Shown: positions 8,809 to 17,636, counted from the first letter of the stretch. The stretch: DNA of 64,000 nucleotides from Franzmannia pantelleriensis (GCF_900102875.1 NZ_FNGH01000011.1:102056-166055), one strand, 5' to 3'. The notes: generated by a model not told the origin, from the sequence alone. Made by a program: numbers and translations.

Positions 8809-9642
8809 ATGACCGCCACGACCACTGAGACGCCCGCCGCCACGGCGGCGGGCAGCGAGCGCGCCTTTGTTGACTTCGAGGGTGTCAGCCTCGCCTATGA
8901 CGATAGCGGTAACGCCATCGAGGACATCAGCCTGTCCATCCGCGACGGCGAGTTCGTCGCCATCGTTGGCCCCTCGGGCTGCGGCAAGTCGACCTTCATG
9001 AAGCTGTGCACCGGCCTGCATGGCCCCACTCAGGGCAGCGTGCGGGTGGCCGGCGAGCCGGTCACCGGGCCGCTGAAGATCTCCGGCATGGCGTTTCAGA
9101 ACGCCAACCTGCTGCCGTGGCGCACCACCCTGGACAACGTGCTGCTGCCGCTGGAGATCGTCAGACCCTACCGCTCGCAGTTTCGCAAGCGGCGCGCGGA
9201 GTTCGTCGGCTGGGCACGCGAGCTGCTGCGCACCGTGGGGTTGGAGGGCTACGAGGATCAGTTTCCCTGGCAGCTCTCCGGGGGCATGCAGCAGCGCGCC
9301 TCGATCTGTCGGGCGCTGATCCACCAACCCAAGCTGCTGATGCTCGATGAGCCCTTTGCAGCCCTGGATGCCTTCACCCGCGAGGAGCTGTGGTGCGTGC
9401 TGCGCGACCTGTGGCAGGCACAGCGCTTCACCGTGGTGCTGGTGACCCACGACCTGCGCGAGGCGGCCTTCCTGGCCGACACCGTGTATGTGATGAGCAA
9501 GCGGCCGGGGCGTATCGTCGAGCGGCGCGAGATCGATCTGCCGCGCCCGCGTGAACTCGAGACGACCTACCGCGAGCCCTTTACCAGCCTGGTGCTCGAG
9601 CTGCGCGCCCAGATTGGCGAGATTCGTGGAGGTGCGGCATGA
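8809..9642 (+). CDS. ABC transporter ATP-binding protein (SsuB/TauB type)
   Basis: A 277-residue importer ATPase. Walker A is GPSGCGKST near residue 50, the Q-loop is in MAFQNANLLPW, the signature is LSGGMQQRASICRAL, Walker B is LLMLDEPFAALD and the switch histidine is in VTHDLREA. A low-complexity Ala/Thr N-terminus precedes the domain. Its end overlaps the permease start by 4 bp. It should form the motor of the importer with the genes on either side. Confidence 0.92.
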   Translation: MTATTTETPAATAAGSERAFVDFEGVSLAYDDSGNAIEDISLSIRDGEFVAIVGPSGCGKSTFMKLCTGLHGPTQGSVRVAGEPVTGPLKISGMAFQNANLLPWRTTLDNVLLPLEIVRPYRSQFRKRRAEFVGWARELLRTVGLEGYEDQFPWQLSGGMQQRASICRALIHQPKLLMLDEPFAALDAFTREELWCVLRDLWQAQRFTVVLVTHDLREAAFLADTVYVMSKRPGRIVERREIDLPRPRELETTYREPFTSLVLELRAQIGEIRGGAA

Positions 9643-10403
9643 AGGCCACCACCAAGGAGCGGCTGGCGCCATGGCTGGCGGTGATCGCGCTGCTGGCGAT
9701 CTGGGAGGGCACGGTGCGCGCGCTGAACGTGCCGCCGTTTCTGTTCCCCGGCGCCTTGGCCACCTTCGAGGCCATGATCACCTTCGCTGGGCCAATCAGC
9801 ATGCACTCCTGGCAGACCCTGTGGACCACCGTGGTCGGCTTTGGCCTGGGGGTGGCGGTAGGGCTGGTGCTGGGCTTTATCATCGGCTCGTCGCGCTTCA
9901 TGTACCGTGCCTGTTACCCGCTGCTGGTGGGGTTCAACGCCATCCCCAAGGTGGCTTTCGTGCCGATCCTGGTGGTGTGGTTCGGGATCGGCTCGGTGCC
10001 GGCCATCCTGACCGCCTTCCTGATCTGCTTCTTCCCCATCGTGGTCAACGTGGCCACCGGACTGGCTACACTCGAGCCGGAGCTGGAGGATGTGCTGCGG
10101 GTGCTAGGCGCCAAGCGCCTCGACGTGCTGCTCAAGGTGGGCCTGCCGCGCTCGTTGCCGTACTTCTTCGCGTCGCTCAAGGTCGCTATCACCCTGGCCT
10201 TCGTGGGGACCGTGGTCTCCGAGACCGTGGCCTCCAACCAGGGCATCGGTTACCTGATGATGAGCGCCGGCTCGCAGATGCGCATGCCGCTGGTGTTCGC
10301 CGGGCTGATCGTGATCAGCGCCATGGCCATGGTGATGTACGAGCTGTTCGCCGTGCTCGAGAAGCGCATGACCCGCTGGGCGCATCGCGGCCAGGATCGC
10401 TGA
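9639..10403 (+). CDS. ABC transporter permease (SsuC/TauC type)
   Basis: A 254-residue BPD-type permease with about six TM helices. The EAA coupling loop is in LEDVLRVLGAKRLDVLLKVG. It starts with a cytoplasmic KATTKERLAP stretch before TM1 and ends in a short basic tail. The start codon lies inside the ATPase stop region (ATGA overlap), so the two are coupled. It forms the membrane channel of the NMT1-like importer. Confidence 0.92.
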   Translation: MKATTKERLAPWLAVIALLAIWEGTVRALNVPPFLFPGALATFEAMITFAGPISMHSWQTLWTTVVGFGLGVAVGLVLGFIIGSSRFMYRACYPLLVGFNAIPKVAFVPILVVWFGIGSVPAILTAFLICFFPIVVNVATGLATLEPELEDVLRVLGAKRLDVLLKVGLPRSLPYFFASLKVAITLAFVGTVVSETVASNQGIGYLMMSAGSQMRMPLVFAGLIVISAMAMVMYELFAVLEKRMTRWAHRGQDR

Positions 10404-10454
10404 GCGCCGACTCTCCGGCCGCAGCCGCTGTCACTGGGCTGTAAAACAAGCGCA

Positions 10455-10487
10455 GTACCCTCGATGAGAATGACTCATCGAGGGTAC
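10455..10487 (+). promoter_or_regulatory. Perfect inverted repeat over the ribosome-binding site of the next gene
   Basis: Arms GTACCCTCGATGAG and CTCATCGAGGGTAC (14 bp each) flank the loop AATGA. The 3' arm contains the GAGGG that would serve as Shine-Dalgarno for the ATG at 10492, five bases past the arm. It could be a protein operator, an RNA hairpin hiding the ribosome-binding site, or both. The central GATGAGAATGACTCATC only loosely resembles a Fur box. Confidence 0.6.
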
Positions 10488-10491
10488 TCCC

Positions 10492-11472
10492 ATGCATAAG
10501 CGCTTCCTGGCTAGCGTGCAGGCATTGCTACTGGTGGGGCTGGCGCTACCGGCCCTGGCCGACCAGCAACTGGTGCTCTACACCAGCCAGCCCAACAGCG
10601 ATGCCCAGCAGACCGTCGACGCCTTTCAGGCGGCCCACCCGGAGATCGAGGTGCAGTGGGTGCGTGACGGCACCACCCAGCTGATGACCCGACTGCGCTC
10701 CGAGCTCTCCGCCGGCGTCAGCAACCCCGACGTGCTGCTGATCGCCGACAGTATGACCATGGAGTCGCTCAAGCAGGAGGGGCACCTGCAGGCCTACCTG
10801 AGCCCGGAACGCGAGGTCTACGGCGCCGAGCTCTACGATTCCGAGGGCTACTACTACGGCACCAAGTTGATCACCACCGGCATCGTCTACAACACCGGCG
10901 CCGAGCATCAGCCACACAGCTGGCAGGAACTCATCCAGCCGCAGTATGCGGGCCAGGTCACCATGCCGAGCCCGCTCTATTCCGGCGCTGCTTTGATCCA
11001 CATGGCGGCGGTCGAGGCCCACCCCGAGCTGGGTGAAGGCTATTACGAGGCGCTGCAGGCAAACCGTACCGAGGCCCAGGGCGGCAACGGCGGCGTGTTC
11101 AATGCGGTGGCAGCAGGTAGCAAGCCCTACGGTATCGTGGTCGACTTCCTGCCGATTCGCGAGGCGGCCAAGGGCTCACCGGTAGCGTTCGTCTTTCCCG
11201 AAGAGGGGGTGAGCGCGGTAACCGAGCCGGTTGCCATCATGCAGGGCGCACGCAACCTCGACGCGGCGCAGAAGTTCGTCGACTTCGTACTCTCGCGGGA
11301 AGGGCAGCAGCTGGTCAGCGAGCAAGGCTACCTGCCCGCCCATCCCGAGGTCGCCCCGCCCGCAGGCTTCCCTGACCGTGACGATATCTCCTTGATGCCG
11401 CTGGATACCCACAGCGCGCTGGCCAGGGAGGCCGAACTCAAGCAGCGCTTCGGCGAGCTGTTCGGCAACTGA
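10492..11472 (+). CDS. ABC transporter substrate-binding protein, ferric-iron/AfuA class
   Basis: A 326-residue periplasmic protein with a signal peptide ending LPALA-D and the mature start QQLVLYTSQPNSDAQQTVDAF, typical of the FbpA/AfuA/PhnS binding-protein class. Proteins of this class bind ferric iron, 2-aminoethylphosphonate, thiamine or sugar phosphates. The adjacent tyrosine pair used by true FbpA proteins to hold iron is not evident near residues 210-225, where I see only KPYGIVVDFLP. The neighbours are a two-domain permease, an ATPase and a histidine phosphatase, which would suit an organophosphate substrate. Assignment to iron is therefore doubtful. Confidence 0.85.
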   Translation: MHKRFLASVQALLLVGLALPALADQQLVLYTSQPNSDAQQTVDAFQAAHPEIEVQWVRDGTTQLMTRLRSELSAGVSNPDVLLIADSMTMESLKQEGHLQAYLSPEREVYGAELYDSEGYYYGTKLITTGIVYNTGAEHQPHSWQELIQPQYAGQVTMPSPLYSGAALIHMAAVEAHPELGEGYYEALQANRTEAQGGNGGVFNAVAAGSKPYGIVVDFLPIREAAKGSPVAFVFPEEGVSAVTEPVAIMQGARNLDAAQKFVDFVLSREGQQLVSEQGYLPAHPEVAPPAGFPDRDDISLMPLDTHSALAREAELKQRFGELFGN

Positions 11473-11474
11473 TC

Positions 11475-13175
11475 ATGGCATCGGGTCTAACTGCGAGCGG
11501 CCAGCAGCGCTGGCTGCTCACCCTGTTGATGGTCACCATCGTCGCGCTCAGCCTGGTGCCGAGCCTGCGCCTGCTGCTGGAAGCCCTTGGCGATCTGGCC
11601 CAAGGCAGCGAGTCGCCGCTGTGGCGGGTGCTGCAGGCCGAGAGCACCTGGCGGGCAGTGTGGCGTAGCCTCTATACCTCAGGGCTGGGCATGCTGATTG
11701 CGCTGCTCCTGGGCAGCCTGTTCGCCTTCGTGATCACCCTCACCGACATTCGCGGCAAGGCCTGGCTGGTGTTCTGCTTCATGCTGCCGATGATGATCCC
11801 GCCGCAGGTCACGGCGCTGAGCTGGCTGCAGCTGTTCGGTCCCGCCAGTCCGCTACTCAAGAGCATCGGCATGGCGCCGCCGCTGGGCAGCCCGCAGCCG
11901 CTCTACTCCGCCGAGGGTATCGCCCTGTTGCTGGGTATCCAGAGCGCGCCGCTGGTGTTCCTGGCGCTGCGTACCTCGCTGCTGTCGCTGCCCCGCGAGC
12001 TGGTCGAGGCGGCGCGCATCAGCGGCGCCCGCCAGTCACAAGTATGGGGCCAGATCATCCTGCCGGTGACCCGCGGTGGCCTGGGCGCAGGCGGCGCCAT
12101 GGCCTTTATCTCGAGCCTCGGCAATTTCGGGATTCCCGCTATGCTGGGCATCCCCGCCGGCTACTACGTGCTGCCGACGCTGATCTACCAGCGCATGGCC
12201 AGCTTCGGCACCGGCGTGCTGGCCGAGATGGCCTCGCTGTCGCTGCTGATCGGGGTGCTGGCGCTGGTTGGGGTGGCGCTGCAGCAGGCGTGGATGAAGC
12301 GCAGTCGCTTCGGCCTGGTGGGGCACTCGGGCCGTGCCCACGATTTCTCGTTGGGGCACTGGCGCGGCGGGGTGACCGCGCTGCTGGTAGCGCTACTGCT
12401 GGCCATCCTCGTCGCGCCCTTGGCGGCATTGGTGGTGAGTTCGCTGGTGCCTGCCGTAGGGGTGCCGCTCAACCTGGAGACCGTCACCCTGAACGCCTAT
12501 CACGAGGTGATCGGCCGCCAGGGCGCGACCTGGCGTGCGGTGCGTAACAGCCTGTGGCTGTCGGGTGGCGCCGCGCTGCTGCTGATGCTGTGCAGCCTGC
12601 CGCTGGCCTACCGTGTGCAGCGCCTGCCACCGCGCTGGCAGAGCCTGGCCCTGAGCGCCATCGAGCTGCCCTATGCGCTGCCTGGTGTGGTGCTGGCGGT
12701 GGCCTGCATCCTGCTCTTCGTGCGTCCGGTTCCGCTGGTCAATGTGGCCCTCTATGGCACCCTGGGGCTGATCTTCGTCGCCTACCTGGCGCGCTTCCTG
12801 GTGGTGTGCCTCAAGCCGGTGGCTGCCGGCCTCGGTCAGCTCGACCCTTCGCTGGAGGAGGCCGCCCAGCTTGCCGGGGCCGGTCCCTGGCGGCGCCTGG
12901 CAGGCATCGTGCTGCCGCTGGTGGCACCGGCGCTGTTCGCTGGCGGGCTATTGGTGTTCCTGCTGGCGGTCAATGAGCTTACCGTCTCGGCGCTGCTATG
13001 GAGCGCCGGCAACGAGACCCTGGGTGTGCTGATCTTCAACCTCGCCGAAGGCGGCGAGAGCGTGCTGGCTGCGGCGCTGTCGGTACTGGTGGTGGCGATG
13101 GTGGCGGCGCTGATGCTGTGCCTGAGCCTGCTGGCGAAGCACCTTCCCAAGGGCGTCATACCATGGCAGGGCTGA
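11475..13175 (+). CDS. ABC transporter permease with two fused membrane domains (FbpB/AfuB type)
   Basis: A 566-residue permease with two BPD transport domains in tandem, about 12 TM helices in total. The first EAA loop is in LVEAARISGARQSQVWGQI near residue 180 and the second in LEEAAQLAGAGPWRRLAGI near residue 460. The linker around 270-300 is polar. Single-polypeptide permeases of this kind are usual for the FbpB/AfuB/PhnU class. It starts 2 bp after the binding-protein stop and overlaps the ATPase gene by 13 bp. Confidence 0.92.
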   Translation: MASGLTASGQQRWLLTLLMVTIVALSLVPSLRLLLEALGDLAQGSESPLWRVLQAESTWRAVWRSLYTSGLGMLIALLLGSLFAFVITLTDIRGKAWLVFCFMLPMMIPPQVTALSWLQLFGPASPLLKSIGMAPPLGSPQPLYSAEGIALLLGIQSAPLVFLALRTSLLSLPRELVEAARISGARQSQVWGQIILPVTRGGLGAGGAMAFISSLGNFGIPAMLGIPAGYYVLPTLIYQRMASFGTGVLAEMASLSLLIGVLALVGVALQQAWMKRSRFGLVGHSGRAHDFSLGHWRGGVTALLVALLLAILVAPLAALVVSSLVPAVGVPLNLETVTLNAYHEVIGRQGATWRAVRNSLWLSGGAALLLMLCSLPLAYRVQRLPPRWQSLALSAIELPYALPGVVLAVACILLFVRPVPLVNVALYGTLGLIFVAYLARFLVVCLKPVAAGLGQLDPSLEEAAQLAGAGPWRRLAGIVLPLVAPALFAGGLLVFLLAVNELTVSALLWSAGNETLGVLIFNLAEGGESVLAAALSVLVVAMVAALMLCLSLLAKHLPKGVIPWQG

Positions 13176-14212
13176 GCATCGAGCGTGTCTCCAAGCGTTT
13201 CGGTGAGCACACCGCTGTCGATGCGTTATCGCTGGATATCGCACCCGGTGAGTTCGTCGCGCTGCTCGGCCCCAGCGGCTGCGGCAAGACCACCATGCTG
13301 CGCATGCTGGCCGGCTTCGAGTCGCTTAGCGCGGGCGAGATTCGCCTGGGCGGCCGTACCCTGGCCAGCCACGAGCGGCAGCTGCCGCCGGAGCAGCGCA
13401 ACATGGCCATGGTGTTCCAGTCCTACGCCCTGTGGCCGCATATGAGTGTGGCCGACAATGTCGGCTACCCGCTCAAGCTGCGCCGAGTGAGTGGCGAGGT
13501 GTACCGTCAGCGGCTGGCCCAGGCGCTGGAGCTGGTGGGGCTCTCGTCATATGCCGAACGCTCGCCCCAGGATCTGAGCGGTGGCCAGAGGCAGCGTGTA
13601 GCGCTGGCCCGCTGCCTGGTCACCGATCCGGATGTGGTGCTGCTAGACGAGCCGTTGGCCAATCTCGACCGCCACCTACGGGCGTCGATGGAGCAGAGCT
13701 TTCGCGACTTCCACCGCCGCACCCGGGCGACCCTGGTCTATGTCACCCACGACCAGGGCGAGGCGATGGCCTTGGCGGACCGCATCGCCGTGATGCGTGA
13801 CGGTCGGCTGGAACAGTGGGCCACGCCAGAGACGCTCTATCGCCAGCCGCGCACGGCCTGGGTGGCAGGCTTTATCGGTCAGGGCAGTTTGCTGTATGCC
13901 GCGGCAGGCGAGCCGGGGGTGCGCCTCGAGGAGGCGGATCTGATGCGCGGGCTGGCCGCGGTTGTCGCCGAGCGCACCCAGCCGTTGCTGGTGCGCCCGG
14001 AGCACATCTCGGTGCTGGCCGATGCGCCTTCAGGGCAGGGGTTGCCAGCATGGGTGGAGGGGGGCACCTTCCGCGGTGAGCGCTACGAGCTACACTTGCG
14101 TCTTGCCAGCGGTGAGGCACTACTCGCCTATCATCCCGTGGCGCTCGATGAAGGGCAGCCGGTGGAGGTGGTCCTGCGCGAGGGCTGGTGCCTGGAGCGC
14201 GACAGCCAGTGA
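13163..14212 (+). CDS. ABC transporter ATP-binding protein (FbpC/PotA type)
   Basis: A 349-residue ATPase. Residues 1-235 form the nucleotide-binding domain: Walker A GPSGCGKTT, signature LSGGQRQRVALAR, Walker B VVLLDEPLANLD, switch VTHDQGEA. The rest is a TOBE regulatory domain containing LLVRPEHISVLA. ATG at 13163 begins MAGLSIERVSKRFG inside the end of the permease gene. It completes the three-gene importer starting at 10492. In the FbpC class a TOBE domain may sense the transported ligand, which is family knowledge and not visible here. Confidence 0.92.
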   Translation: MAGLSIERVSKRFGEHTAVDALSLDIAPGEFVALLGPSGCGKTTMLRMLAGFESLSAGEIRLGGRTLASHERQLPPEQRNMAMVFQSYALWPHMSVADNVGYPLKLRRVSGEVYRQRLAQALELVGLSSYAERSPQDLSGGQRQRVALARCLVTDPDVVLLDEPLANLDRHLRASMEQSFRDFHRRTRATLVYVTHDQGEAMALADRIAVMRDGRLEQWATPETLYRQPRTAWVAGFIGQGSLLYAAAGEPGVRLEEADLMRGLAAVVAERTQPLLVRPEHISVLADAPSGQGLPAWVEGGTFRGERYELHLRLASGEALLAYHPVALDEGQPVEVVLREGWCLERDSQ

Positions 14213-14231
14213 TCGCATTGGAGGAGGCAGG

Positions 14232-14795
14232 ATGATAGCAAAGGGTGACGCGGTGCTGCTGGCCAGGCCGTTCGTGTTCATTCGCCACGGCGAGACGTCG
14301 CTCAACCGTGCGCAGTGCATCTGTGGGCGCAGCGATGTGCCGCTGACGACCCTGGGCGAGACCCAGGCCCGGCAGGCGGCCACCTGGCTGGCGCGACCCT
14401 GGAGCCGCGTGGTGACCAGCACCCTGCAGCGTGCCTGGCGCACCGCAGAATTGGCGGTGCAAGGGCAGTTGGCCACGCGCCTTGGCGGACTCGACGAGCG
14501 CGACTGGGGGCGGCTGGACCAAATGCCGCTCGCCCAGCAGACCGCCTATGAGGCGACCCCGCCGGAGGGCGAGAGCTGGGCAAGCTTCCAGGCCCGGGTG
14601 CTGGCGGCACTCAATGGCGTACTGGTGGACTCTGAGATGCCGCTGGTGGTGGCACACTCCGGCGTGTTCCGGGTCATCCGCGCTCAGCTGATCGGCACGC
14701 CGCATGGACCGCGACTGCCCAATGCGGTGCCTTTTCTGATCCGCCCGGGCCCGCTCGGCTGGACCATCGAGCGCCACGGCTCGGCAGGCGGCTAG
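14232..14795 (+). CDS. Histidine phosphatase family protein (phosphoglycerate-mutase-like)
   Basis: A 187-residue branch-1 histidine phosphatase. The catalytic RHGE motif is R18-H19-G20-E21 and the second histidine is in VVAHSGVFRV. Length and the short C-terminal end match phosphatases (SixA/CobC/PhoE-like) better than glycolytic mutases. ATG at 14232 is preceded by GAGGAGG. It lies 19 bp after the ABC ATPase and is probably part of that operon, which suggests dephosphorylation of the imported compound; this is inference. The 3' end overlaps the convergent DUF1653 gene by 4 bp. Confidence 0.88.
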   Translation: MIAKGDAVLLARPFVFIRHGETSLNRAQCICGRSDVPLTTLGETQARQAATWLARPWSRVVTSTLQRAWRTAELAVQGQLATRLGGLDERDWGRLDQMPLAQQTAYEATPPEGESWASFQARVLAALNGVLVDSEMPLVVAHSGVFRVIRAQLIGTPHGPRLPNAVPFLIRPGPLGWTIERHGSAGG

Positions 14796-15019
14796 AACGC
14801 CTTTATGAGGGCGAAGCGCGGCAGCGTTTCGCCCTGGATCTCCACCGTCTCGCAGAACATCGCCAGCGGCCTGACCCACAGGCCGTAGTCGCCGTAGAGC
14901 GCCCGATAGACCACCAGCGCCTCTTCGCTTTCGCTGTGCTGGGCAACGCCCAGTACCTCGTAGTCGGCGCCCTTGTAGTGGCGGTAGATGCCCGCCACCG
15001 GGGGCTTGGGATCATGCAT
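14792..15019 (-). CDS. DUF1653 domain protein
   Basis: A 75-residue single-domain protein with the DUF1653 pattern: GIYRHYKGADYEVLGVAQHS, ALVVYRALYGDYGLWVRPLAMF and a C-terminal RFALI. The family is a small beta-rich domain of unknown function, widespread in proteobacteria. Its start overlaps the end of tcdA by 8 bp, so it is translated from the same message. No catalytic residues can be named. Confidence 0.88.
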   Translation of the reverse strand: MHDPKPPVAGIYRHYKGADYEVLGVAQHSESEEALVVYRALYGDYGLWVRPLAMFCETVEIQGETLPRFALIKAF

Positions 15020-15869
15020 GCTGGCTCTCCTGAGGATTGGCTTCGGTTGTGGCCGAGCGCTTGGCCAGGCGCGCCATCACCCGTGCCGCGGCGGCGAAGC
15101 CGAAGGCGCCGGTAACGAAGGTGGCGGCGCCGAAGCCCGAGGCGCAGTCGAGCCGGGTGGCATCCCCGGATCCCGGCTTGGTCAGGCACACTTCGCCGTC
15201 GGCACCCGGGTAGACCAACTGCTCGTCGGAGTAGACGCACTCCACCGAGAAGCGGCGCTTGGGATTGCGCGAGAAACCGAAGTCGCGGCGCAGCATGGCG
15301 CGCACCTTGGCCAGCAGCGGATCGTGCTCGGTGCGGGTCAGGTCGGCGACGCGAATGCGCGTCGGGTCGGTCTGGCCGCCGGCCGCGCCGGTCACGGTGA
15401 GCGGGATCTTGCGCCGCTTGCACCAGGCGATCAGCGCCGCCTTGGCCACCACGCTGTCGATGGCGTCGAGCACGTGATCGGCATCGTCGGGAATTCGCTC
15501 GGCGAGGTTATTTGGCGTGACGAACGCCGTGTCGGCGATCACTTCGATGCCGGGGTGGATGGCCCGGCAGCGCTCGGCCAGCACCTCGACCTTGGGGCGG
15601 CCGATGGTACCGTCGAGGGCGTGGAGCTGGCGGTTGACGTTGGAGACGCAGACGTCGTCGAGGTCGATCAGCGTCAACTTGCCGATCCCGGCGCGGGCCA
15701 GCGCTTCCACCGACCAGCTGCCGACGCCACCGACGCCGACCACTACCACATGGGCGTGGCGGAAGGCCTTTGCGGCGCGGCTGCCGTAGAGCCTGCGGAT
15801 GCCGCCGAAGCGCAGGTCGTAGTCGTCGGCGGTGTTAGCGCCGGAAGGGGGGGCGTCGATATCGGTCAT
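15012..15869 (-). CDS. tcdA: tRNA cyclic N6-threonylcarbamoyladenosine synthase TcdA (CsdL)
   Basis: A 285-residue E1-like ATP-dependent dehydratase that cyclises t6A37 to ct6A in ANN-decoding tRNAs. It has the YDLRFGGIRRLYG N-terminus, the Rossmann ATP site VVVGVGGVGSWSVEALARAG (about residues 42-61), LIDLDDVCVSNVNRQ, and the C-terminal SGFGAATFVTGAFG helix. Upstream t6A synthesis is represented by tsaC at 43570. It overlaps truC by 4 bp (ATGA) and DUF1653 by 8 bp, giving a compact tRNA-modification operon. Confidence 0.94.
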   Translation of the reverse strand: MTDIDAPPSGANTADDYDLRFGGIRRLYGSRAAKAFRHAHVVVVGVGGVGSWSVEALARAGIGKLTLIDLDDVCVSNVNRQLHALDGTIGRPKVEVLAERCRAIHPGIEVIADTAFVTPNNLAERIPDDADHVLDAIDSVVAKAALIAWCKRRKIPLTVTGAAGGQTDPTRIRVADLTRTEHDPLLAKVRAMLRRDFGFSRNPKRRFSVECVYSDEQLVYPGADGEVCLTKPGSGDATRLDCASGFGAATFVTGAFGFAAAARVMARLAKRSATTEANPQESQHA

Positions 15870-16669
15870 GGGGCGGTGGCGAATGTCGGTGAGTCGGTGT
15901 CATGCCAGGCAATGTCATGCTGCGGCAGGTGGGCGGCCCAGCCGAAGCGTTCGAATAGCTGCTGCATGTCTTCCTGCAGCGGTGCGCTGACCTGCAGCTG
16001 CCTGCCCTCCAGCGGGTGCGGGAAGCGCAGCTCGACGGCGGCCAGCAGCAGCCGCGGGCAGTCGAGTCGCTCCTTGAAGAAGCGGTTGTGGTTGCCCTTG
16101 CCGTGCTTGGCATCGCCGATGATCGGATAGCCGCGCTGCGACAGATGGCGACGGATCTGATGGCGGCGCCCGCTCAGCGGGCGCGCCTCGATCAGCGAAT
16201 AGCGGCTGCTGGGGTAGCGATCGACCTGCACCGGCAGCTCGACGCTGTCGAGGCGGCGGATCTCGGTGGCCGCCGGCATGGCCGGCATCTGCGCCTTGGG
16301 GCGGCTGCCATCCTCCTCGCGCAGCGGGTAGTCGAGCCGTTCGGCGTCGGGGCCGACGCCGCGCACCACCGCCAGGTAGCGCTTGGCGATCTGCTGCTGG
16401 GTAAAGGCCTGCGCCAGCTGCGTGGCGACCTCAGGGCTTAGCGCGAACACCATCACCCCGGAGGTGGGGCGGTCGAGGCGGTGCACCGGGTAGACCCGCT
16501 GACCCAGCTGGTCACGGAGGGTCTGCACCATGAAACGCGTCTCGCCCCGCGCCAGGGCGCTGCGGTGAACCAGCAGCCCCGACGGCTTGGCCACGACCAC
16601 CAGCGCCGCATCGCGATACAGGATCGGCAGCGGGGCGCAGGCGTCTTGGCTGGGCGGTGTGGCAGGCAT
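15866..16669 (-). CDS. truC: tRNA pseudouridine(65) synthase TruC
   Basis: A 267-residue RluA-family pseudouridine synthase. The catalytic aspartate is D66 in VHRLDRPTSG. The segments PILYRDAALVVVAKPSGLLVHRS and RPLSGRRHQIRRHL match TruC, which modifies U65 in tRNA-Ile and tRNA-Asp. There is no N-terminal S4 domain, as expected for TruC. It is first in an operon with tcdA and DUF1653. Confidence 0.92.
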   Translation of the reverse strand: MPATPPSQDACAPLPILYRDAALVVVAKPSGLLVHRSALARGETRFMVQTLRDQLGQRVYPVHRLDRPTSGVMVFALSPEVATQLAQAFTQQQIAKRYLAVVRGVGPDAERLDYPLREEDGSRPKAQMPAMPAATEIRRLDSVELPVQVDRYPSSRYSLIEARPLSGRRHQIRRHLSQRGYPIIGDAKHGKGNHNRFFKERLDCPRLLLAAVELRFPHPLEGRQLQVSAPLQEDMQQLFERFGWAAHLPQHDIAWHDTDSPTFATAP

Positions 16670-16743
16670 GGCAGCGGCGTCTCGAAATGGGCGGCCATTG
16701 TCGCCGCTCGGCGCGCCGCTGTCATCCGTATCGCCTGCGGATA

Positions 16744-17424
16744 TCAGCCGTAGAGCGTCTCCCAGTGAATATCCAGCTTGGGCGCTGCATCGAGCATGAG
16801 CTCGGATTCAATATGTTCGAGATGATGCAGCATGAGCCTGATGGCAGCCGCTTCATCGTGATTCTCTATGGCATCGACAATTTGTCTATGTTCGTCTTCG
16901 GGGCATGCTGGGGTCTGCGGTGCGTCATAGAGCGCGATGATCAGGCACGTCAAAGGACACAGCTCTGCCATCAGCTTCTCGATGAAGGCGTTGCCTGCCA
17001 GCGCTGCCAAGAGCATATGGAATTGACCGGATAGCCGAATGATGCGGCGGCGATCTCCCGTCGCTCGTGCTTGTGCCTCTTCTTCGAGGTGCTGGTGTAG
17101 CCGGGCGATGTCCTGTTCACAGGCTCGGGCGATGACGTTACGTACGATCTCAGGCTCCACCAGCCGGCGGGTGGCGAACAGGTCCCTGGCCTCCTCGGCG
17201 GAAGGTCGTTTGACGAAGGCGCCGCGGTTGGGATGCAGCGTCACTAGCCCCTCTTTGGCCAGCAGCGTCAGGGCTTGACGAATCTTGGTCCGGCTCACGC
17301 CGAAGGCGCCTGCCAGTTTCTCCTCCACCAGCTTGATGCCCGGCGGCAGCCGATGCTCCATCACCGCGTCGGTGATGCGCTCGGCGATCTGCTCGATGGC
17401 CAGTTTGGTGGTGGAGGCTTCCAT
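16744..17424 (-). CDS. GntR-family (FCD) transcriptional regulator
   Basis: A 226-residue regulator. Residues about 10-75 form a winged helix (ITDAVMEHRLPPGIKLVEEKLAGAFGVSRTKIRQALTLL is the usual DNA-recognition layout) and the rest is an all-helical FCD ligand domain with metal-binding His/Asp positions of the VHRQI type (EDEHRQIVDAI, HHLEHIE). ATG at 17424 has GGGG 7 nt upstream; an ATG four codons further up has none. It is divergent from the TRAP/hydantoinase cluster and is its likely local controller, probably sensing the imported carboxylate or a pathway intermediate. Confidence 0.9.
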   Translation of the reverse strand: MEASTTKLAIEQIAERITDAVMEHRLPPGIKLVEEKLAGAFGVSRTKIRQALTLLAKEGLVTLHPNRGAFVKRPSAEEARDLFATRRLVEPEIVRNVIARACEQDIARLHQHLEEEAQARATGDRRRIIRLSGQFHMLLAALAGNAFIEKLMAELCPLTCLIIALYDAPQTPACPEDEHRQIVDAIENHDEAAAIRLMLHHLEHIESELMLDAAPKLDIHWETLYG

Positions 17425-17583
17425 TGCAATCCCCATTGGTCAGTGATGTCCCGATTCAGTATGCCGCAGCACAGCGCAGATCAGAAGCCGCTGGGAGCGC
17501 GCAGGTGTCGGCACTTCGGCTGCACCGTAAGAGTGCTGACGATGCATGTTTGCACAATTAATGTGCGTGATCTATCTTAAAAA

Positions 17584-17595
17584 ATTGTATGCAAT
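17584..17595. promoter_or_regulatory. Candidate operator for the GntR regulator
   Basis: ATTGTATGCAAT, a near-palindrome of the ATTGTATACAAT type seen for FCD-GntR regulators, in the intergenic region between the regulator and the TRAP operon. The surrounding 17560-17645 is strikingly AT-rich for this genome. Assignment is by resemblance only. Confidence 0.4.
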
Positions 17596-17599
17596 CCGT

Positions 17600-17636
17600 T
17601 AAACAAAATTTTGATCAATAATATAAACAAAATTTT
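17600..17636. repeat. Direct repeat in the regulator/TRAP operon promoter region
   Basis: TAAACAAAATTTT occurs at 17600-17612 and again at 17624-17636, a 24-bp period (a little over two helical turns). It lies just downstream of the candidate GntR operator and upstream of dctP, so it may be an activator site or curved promoter DNA. The rest of the 359-bp gap (17425-17783) shows no gene; GGAGGG at 17771-17776 is the dctP ribosome-binding site. Confidence 0.5.
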
